Source of the DNA: Streptomyces anulatus
Lineage (GTDB): Bacteria > Actinomycetota > Actinomycetes > Streptomycetales > Streptomycetaceae
Length of the DNA: 64,000 bases
NCBI RefSeq assembly: GCF_014650675.1
Contig: NZ_BMVK01000007.1
Span: 186,001-250,000 of the forward strand
Direction of reading: 5' to 3'
Shown: positions 62,701-64,000 of the stretch, piece by piece
How positions within the stretch are numbered: position 1 is the first letter of the stretch
Layout of the letters: each line of letters starts with the position of its first letter
The notes under the pieces: generated by a model
Seen by the model: only the letters and a program-made list of their open reading frames with translations
The model's database searches: none
Told to the model about the DNA's origin: nothing
Program-made: the position numbers and the translations under genes

Positions 62701-64000
62701 GCCGGTGAGCCGGTCGCGGAGCAGGGTGCGGAGTCCGGTGACGTTCCGCGCGGCCCAGGGGGGCGGGACGGGCCGGGTGCGCGCGGTGTCGAGGAGCGAC
62801 CGGAAGAGGCAGTCCCCGTCGGCCCGGGCGGGCAGTCTGCGGAAGGCCTGACCGTCCGCGCGGACGGTGTCCGCGAGGGCCGGTGTCCCGGTGTCCTTGC
62901 CGGACAGCTGCATGTCCTCCGCGATGCTCTCCGGGCGGGCGGGCGGCGGCGAGTCCGGGCGGGGCTCGGGGTGGACGAGGACGGCGTGGTCGTTGCCGGG
63001 GCTGAAGCGGAGCAGTGGTTCGCCGGTCGCGCCCTCGTGGGAGCTGACGATCTTGTCGAAGACCGATTTGTCGAAAGCGGTCGGAGGGTTCCAGAACATG
63101 TGCGCGCCGTGGACGACGGCCATGTCCTTGGCCCGCATCTCATCGATCAGCGCGTCATGGTCCAGGGGCGAGATCCGGGCACCGTCCGGGGACGACACAT
63201 CGAACAGATCGTGGTCCCCGGTGATCGGACGCCGCTCACCCTCGCCGTCGAATCCGAACACGATTCCTTCGTGCACGGTGAACTTGCCGTCGGCCTCGTA
63301 CCGGGCCATCTTCCCGGCCAGCTCATGGAACTCCGTCGACCGCTGGTTGAAGCGGGAGACCACCCGGTCCCACGCATCCACCGGAACCGACCCCTGATCC
63401 GGCAGAACCGGCTTGAAGTAGCCGACCAGACCGACATTCCCCGCATCGGCGCCCAGCAGAACATCGACCTCGTTGACGGTCTTCGCCTTGATGTCCTGCG
63501 GCTTCGGCATCGCCCCCGCATCCAGCCAATTCGGCGCCGACGGATTCGTCGGCCGCACATCCACCACCACATTCCGGTCCCGCGCCACATCACGGAACTT
63601 GTCGAAATTCTTCTCCGGAATGCCGTACACGTGCCGGGCCGTGTAGGAGTCGACCTGTCCTGGCTTGAGCTTCTGCGTCCAGGTGAGGACGGCGTGGTCG
63701 CTGTTGGGGCTGAAGCGGAGCAGCGGCTCTCCGGAGGGACCCTGATGGGAGGTGACGATCTTGTCGAAGACCGACTTGTCGAATGCCGTCGGAGGGTTCC
63801 AGAACATGTGCGCGCCGTGCACGACGGCCATGTCCTTGGCCCGCATCTCATCGATCAGCGCATCGTGCGCCGGATGCGATATCCGCGAACCGTCCGGGGA
63901 CGACACATCGAACAGATCGTGGTCCCCGGTGATCGGACGCCGCTCACCCTCGCCGTCGAATCCGAACACGATTCCTTCGTGCACGGTGAACTTGCCGTCG
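50740..64000 (-). CDS. Giant multi-domain putative toxin/effector (N-terminus beyond window)
   Basis: One continuous frame of about 4,419 codons ends in TGA at 50740. It remains open at base 64000, where the codons DGKFT match the interior of a repeat, so the start lies outside. From the visible N-terminal side the layout is as follows. Two edema-factor-like units sit at 62975-64000, and an OTU-like module with intact Cys and His at 62200-62862. A long beta-rich stretch of about 1,900 residues with ARVT/GVELG-type strands and Pro/Ala linkers follows, then two degenerate OTU-like modules (55075-56440). Two acidic Ser/Asp linkers and a domain with HNHAKPGDPVGPHAPYHFAQVVL and DQWFFRAYSKRPGES come next, then an OmpA-like segment (51990-52345) and a C-terminal region ending EHARAVLDVT. 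No export signal or transmembrane segment is visible. Giant actinobacterial proteins of this type are annotated with a lonely-Cys domain. The natural reading is a polymorphic toxin or secreted effector; delivery and target are unknown. Confidence 0.8.
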   Translation of the reverse strand, partial: DGKFTVHEGIVFGFDGEGERRPITGDHDLFDVSSPDGSRISHPAHDALIDEMRAKDMAVVHGAHMFWNPPTAFDKSVFDKIVTSHQGPSGEPLLRFSPNSDHAVLTWTQKLKPGQVDSYTARHVYGIPEKNFDKFRDVARDRNVVVDVRPTNPSAPNWLDAGAMPKPQDIKAKTVNEVDVLLGADAGNVGLVGYFKPVLPDQGSVPVDAWDRVVSRFNQRSTEFHELAGKMARYEADGKFTVHEGIVFGFDGEGERRPITGDHDLFDVSSPDGARISPLDHDALIDEMRAKDMAVVHGAHMFWNPPTAFDKSVFDKIVSSHEGATGEPLLRFSPGNDHAVLVHPEPRPDSPPPARPESIAEDMQLSGKDTGTPALADTVRADGQAFRRLPARADGDCLFRSLLDTARTRPVPPPWAARNVTGLRTLLRDRLTGSELLAPDVEATPDPVLAVVDDLRMTALAGVRNPEARERIGQRWDRIEQAVVTGGDARRWRQILKDSGYSPLADVAPTPADARRLGTDGLILAAAELPALWSSPFADALPLALAHTLDVELRLVRPDGSAPAGTSVTPLNPGGRGGTLHLAYNGTDHFDALVPAASLPAPATTPTPPPVPAPATPDPAGPDVFGEWLRSLGGVTDLDSPAEETPDRGDPVPLETQLERQRPARLLTGEDARPPGPAPRTVTFDDGSRLPAVLISPDADPDDGSTGPGARTEGTPRTGLLNGLGVVTLRSPEQVAKEVFDQLPEKLRAQFDAAELLRLLKDQPGAFTAPRGARFVGREKSGTGHELVVEAVPYHRWERFSEVGGATVRLDTMRRGQAGTGGGRSVGVGRRVAAAVGMGPPLNWMLKIGVSLGWTRRTDYTQGTQAYHQSEYRAWEGSHLHLDDVHYRVRVERVTEAPKTPAPTPTGPGTPPAATPRWQRSQVHSAAFAMRDGLSWRLPDDLTVPFKGPKRAPETLTFPDGAEPRITDTTALHLTDPPEDVALAISGARPGSSAHRTLVSYVRPGRLLGLFGRFAGPVSGPELTRGSGQHPLGHLIVERSIPHRATLVTESVKAEVRDLTQTTYQNQRAHVRDTRLGVQVTAGPNYTLIGPETDVRLQGGPLVRTDLSAGRGHYLGTDAARKVTGRVRNHPMALYRVERTLMVRKAGQPASAALPVRVVSLDWYSTQDARRLAGWDSRTPGATGPNPDAEPPVPWYLTRQDPVHLGGQVRAEGFVPDQRPPAPATTTTAPAPATTTPAPAPTPATQDPLKAFTDTVLDTLHRAYPSLFVPPLMLRHPHLAKLWYGDGRMRTALHNERQVREALNRPSLAQSLDDLTTTGVPVTLTEDGKVRRGHHTLILRARLSDRRFETTLGERSLRNAVIGTEISGQGQQESTTLSAGVELGISPRDHDKDPGTGLPRQAGNVSLGARHAQTRTRATKNTVAVAHDQLTFQNGADLYSYQVELGATFEGHRRPRGWTRLVSVGLLGAGVFVSKVGERPLFTRGNETVGRVELAVPAAHGSDRHAPADPPATGPAPTPAPAPAPRPLSSTDADQLLDGTPPLPRTSASDRQLVNKLLSAPHVVLSTEGGEQRQRLVQDTADRATGTSWHVSAPGTPIRTALRRAMANLGVAGQLGQYLGPFGSRITGLTGAGPFSTHYLKAAVRGELDNVRVKSDPKPGSLEATIGNEHRVAGTSGSGSRTTLGLQGAVTPVQQAPGQQAVVGAYSTALQYAWGKGRSVSQTLTRGRNTTLSYAGRMYLVVADAAETVAVRDRWTAAMGAVGTRSGGRISAAAGRISDRLGRGLSPRRAAAALQRIRDAVMFHLPMQDAIEAGLAPDGLGTRTPANLGGGYRLPPFLRRHFPSHPSGRLDASRVAQQLMGQLERMGVPSHDREQVLQRLSPDFLRSHVHELTTDGMALPVHYRTWTSPHHLPVGGSPGQLRLTLTPVTTTVERLRTGYELEDYRTTARDDVDGRSQDRGADVTLSASERAAGSGVLVANPALQGTAAKQRSSNVTEAVGSTAMPNIATTQAHAEIVTTYTLTATLVDASGKPLGPTATAPVGSLNEILPASLLTPDGDGADGALTEQDVPEPPRAVNVLTADQARPESIARWRTTDRETGERDPDILPFDDVIGSGILAVDILGSANVQDALTLATARADGFPGDLDLGERHTGATLTERVRMARHTPLTGLGTAPAQAQQEATSQVGLTAGFREALGADGSPLPTQSSARLLGQSHTADSRLYAKMHRAGARLLAVENKPRMEAMQRRKTGDALDAGITDNVEGAVSTSPLAGNSNAGVTNPGATVPIGGANDATALRSATDTTLGTHVKVVTDRSMLFAVPVSWLSVAEVDHRVTDSRPMQALGKPKRGPRAVEAETTALVWLREDIARDYGLLDDTTFPDEARTAWDDQAKSAADLATAEKNYYDARARTRETWLGLSPEEQAALGDDDRATVLPRAIAGSPAVTAWQTARDEVRRWQQRLDAAAKDHHRLHLAAARLTAHHQGSGSVPVKDVPQEYTEPDWRSEAPEPYTVTDATDSAPRTLTSPDGHTVHEVHEVPHDGASFFHALLTTAQDRGKLPFLLDADLADRFTADPGDPAVTAEAVDAVRDRLAWALADNGNEDLLDGLALDAADTFTQAELDYAEIDLTEAQQAEFDALGRLPQTVWPSPAQRVALATAALYRPFTAEPTTKTPDGGDPAPPERRAGDHGGADVLPALAARVLGTPVTVVTGEGRRQMFLPHGADPATADAASGPVLFAADGFFSAALTPGTTPPLATALPAPPTTSAPSRSTETTPKPPAHRSHATPPWLPPADADGPRYRLDRDGLLTAPDGATYTQGAPAGRGNGFFAALSTALRHAARQPGRDPRAAARLRTRAGASPAQLMRLNGLPGERSDRDTLFSPPPPGGRKGAPALSQDALDGRLRRHLANAPWGPDADRAVAEWAAKATGATVTLIEENGTAHTYAGPSADAPHLRLRRRGGDFVPLLLRTPAPAPAPKPKTPTPKPETPEPLVPKPKAPESPKAPTDGDLPGLSGEEEAYELSTLSGAEPQPLRQPHENTGIRTGTGSDNETDSDSDSEGEEDIPIWADPEWLTAVFGPQWNRAPRARLQETSQALYELVEEAAGGRPTRDGLADLVRHVLHLPLRARVSNQDVLDLGALALEASSDDLATADDLAGYFVDRQIETRRDALAEETQLRDADRTPAGRDFTGANRGLPAPDSYLAERSGRAAVQSPEWRKPYLFVAGAAEGGGVEIVTPWRTFVVRDAEEMARIISYDSRRPGGADIVLALPPVFAAQVANLVAGTTARPVWYPLGPAEVATHPTTGAAHLVVHRRAGEAGPDWTTPPPPQEPGLPGARDLGSGDSDTDDGSDSDDGSDSGSTSDGDAEFDRLADLAQFERRVDALRPRPLVTRAYEVLDDSGTGVLFTEPGPRTVGEVRTAEGAEGPALVLPHQTPGAVPAADRPPLHISEDRTVALLSAGDDTTGRGRQVYATRTAIERSSARLAAAGAGVRLEADPSVRVVLDQEDGTPGEPLFRVEPRFLTGSGASEHAFTRDFARMVAGTDAAPLSHLAFRAPDGTVATAPVNGLHGREVTGTHHLAQALTEVAHGTRPATGVTPDWAVRQAGRDPRFTGGVVGAPTPGEAYGQALSHTQDNARRGPLTQAAARAGVNQFAWAEVGEGYLIQSVSTTNDGGAQLFTHNHAKPGDPVGPHAPYHFAQVVLASEDGTHQITLENETHSRTPIPADQLDAVVDENLDRYDEAQLNQLERESEGRAATARRDGAAPAEVARLESFARTARALAAVHEAEHVRWYFTEDRPEHALAQREVDQARARARDAVRSAAPVGEDKDQWFFRAYSKRPGESAHAVNAALLSGSSSAVSNPLTTVALHGHALRPDQRTVRFAEQQHTPSPDADENLDALALSLARTGLWNHANGLPLPAVTVTGHGNRSRTSAQKRAEAVGKALGDRLGRLLRTFQEGVPGPHVRLADFTLTLDAQRVRRATDPDRGRLVTVDIDDQRHASRPAPTRPAPAGEPPRTEPPALPRPTAEPAPGVSRPTGTDPTTGTPATGTPPTRPGTTASATTPSDRAPSRPGRRSATPSPDRGAPVPAWVRARIRYAEESVAFERRLAEHLAENKAVTEEFRKMARAAWDRARQQYPHALDTFGSENPSMPGTVGTSRPVLQQMLRTGNLRELTTFLFQGISSDLVPEMLGGREDPNPAIEEERPSRRQAEGRAELERLAAELNLDDTLSVPEKQAALARATHRHTVRTDPEDVRPPLSRAERPYAVNELGLTWMPASSVYDLAMASGLQGASEDTGGLVLTGTAGSTYRFLVHAARMRDRWGIDLDLGLIRAGMIATSLSAGHHSFHEVMRGAQLALDGLPGHDPALDYRDNWGRYWNVHPLTEQELRDHVARDGLFPDEHARAVLDVT
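51990..52345 (-). other. OmpA-like segment of the giant protein
   Basis: VRFAEQQHTPSPDADENLDAL, AVTVTGHGNRSRTSAQKRAE and AVGKALGDRLGRLL together follow the OmpA C-terminal pattern (Asp-rich strand, V-x-GHxx-S/R, xxRAxAVxxxL). Such domains bind peptidoglycan in other proteins. Confidence 0.55.
54798..54846 (-). other. Acidic Ser/Asp/Glu linker 1 of the giant protein
   Basis: The bases are near-periodic GGAGTC/GTCGGA runs encoding GSDNETDSDSDSEGEED. A second linker of the same nature lies at about 53893-53975 (SGDSDTDDGSDSDDGSDSGS and on). Such linkers may bind metal or keep domains apart. Confidence 0.7.
55075..55570 (-). other. OTU-like module 3 (no catalytic residues)
   Basis: TYTQGAPAGRGNGFFAALST has Gly where modules 1 and 2 have Cys and Ser. 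The distal strand HLRLRRRGGDFVPLLLR lacks the His. The helical block between (LRTRAGASPAQLMRLNG) is kept. Confidence 0.45.
55738..56440 (-). other. OTU-like module 2 (nucleophile replaced by Ser)
   Basis: HEVPHDGASFFHALLTTA aligns with the ADGDCLFRSLL context of module 1, with Ser at the Cys position. The distal motif reads VLFAADGFFSAALTPG, with Phe at the His position. It is probably a non-catalytic scaffold copy. Confidence 0.5.
62200..62862 (-). other. OTU-like cysteine protease module 1 (Cys and His intact)
   Basis: RLPARADGDCLFRSLLDT has the OTU-type nucleophile context with Cys at 62809-62811. About 190 residues later TLHLAYNGTDHFDALVP supplies the His-Phe pair followed by Asp. The helical block between them (LLRDRLTGSELL and DGLILAAAELPALW) fits an OTU-like fold. 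It may cleave ubiquitin-like bonds or the protein itself. Confidence 0.6.
62973..63294 (-). repeat. Direct repeat, copy 2 (period 708 bp)
   Basis: This segment and 63681-64000 are nearly identical over about 320 bp, with the last about 100 bp differing by few if any bases. The spacing is 708 bp, exactly 236 codons. The copies encode EGIVFGFDGEGERRPITGDH, the DLFDVSS strand and VVHGAHMFWNPPTAFDKSVF. Such similarity at DNA level suggests a recent duplication or gene conversion. Confidence 0.85.
62975..63639 (-). other. Edema-factor/ExoY-like module inside the giant protein (complete copy)
   Basis: In order, this unit shows NFDKFRDVARDRNVVVDVRP and TNPSAPNWLDAGAMPKPQDI, then KAKTVNEVDVLLGADAG and VGLVGYFKPVLPD, then EGIVFGFDGEGERRPITGDH with DLFDV and VVHGAHMFWNPP. 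The same order occurs in anthrax edema factor (RPVN-type strand, the KSSDWGP-AGYIP block, LTADYDLFALAP, and the HGTEQDN block). The catalytic DxD after GYIP is not visible: the unit reads GYFKPVLPDQGSV. The fold assignment is a by-eye match, and activity is doubtful. Confidence 0.5.
63681..64000 (-). repeat. Direct repeat, copy 1 (continues past window)
   Basis: This copy is the partner of 62973-63294. It runs off the window, so further copies may exist upstream in the same gene. Confidence 0.85.

Noticed and set aside
62975..64000. Claim that the edema-factor-like units are active adenylyl cyclases
   Set aside because: The DxD expected after the GYIP-like block is not visible, so activity is not claimed.

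Overview
The window reads as chromosomal DNA of a Streptomyces or close relative. Base composition is very GC-rich with third codon positions almost always G or C. GTG and TTG starts are common, genes overlap by ATGA or GTGA, secreted proteins carry Tat or lipoprotein signals, and sugar importers lack their own ATPase gene. No rRNA, tRNA, CRISPR array, transposase or phage gene was seen.

Layout. 1-2141: the end of an OFA-type MFS transporter gene, its tiny partner protein, and an SGNH hydrolase. 2265-17234: an L-fucose catabolic island. It holds a CUT1 sugar importer, a cytoplasmic GH29 alpha-L-fucosidase, a Tat-exported PL6-type beta-helix lyase, a FadR-type regulator, and a complete set for the non-phosphorylating route (mutarotase, fucose dehydrogenase, fuconolactonase, fuconate dehydratase, 2-keto-3-deoxyfuconate dehydrogenase, and a fumarylacetoacetate-hydrolase-fold hydrolase), expected to end in pyruvate plus lactate. 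A palindrome, ATACATC-N-GATGTAT, recurs ahead of nearly every transcription unit of this island and of the regulator gene, so it is the probable operator. 17315-26989: an L-arabinose island with a ChvE/GguAB-type importer, a LacI-type regulator with TTGTTAGCGCTAACAA operators, and araB-araA-araD. 27016-31555: four 21-22 bp tandem repeats ahead of an operon of an MfnB-like furan synthase, an aldehyde dehydrogenase, a zinc alcohol dehydrogenase and a methyltransferase, possibly a small furan pathway.

31609-43716: mixed genes. These include an aldo/keto reductase, a collapsed XRE regulator remnant, a LysR/class-A-beta-lactamase-fold divergent pair, a Tat-exported MBL-fold hydrolase, a PIG-L deacetylase, a metallophosphoesterase, a Fur-type regulator divergent from katG, a truncated VOC gene and an M23 peptidase. 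44035-50153: a three-gene NRPS cluster (free carrier protein, free A domain, C-A-PCP-R), which is the AusA/pyrazinone architecture split into pieces. The A-domain code of the free enzyme looks valine-like. 50257-50661: an FKBP-type isomerase.

50740-64000: one giant gene on the minus strand, cut off at its 5' end by the window edge, with more than 4,400 codons visible. It has tandem modules of 236 residues resembling the anthrax edema factor/ExoY nucleotidyl cyclase fold, three OTU-like cysteine-protease modules of which only the first keeps Cys and His, acidic Ser-Asp linkers, an OmpA-like segment and a conserved-looking C-terminus. It looks like a very large polymorphic toxin or effector and is the most unusual object in the window.
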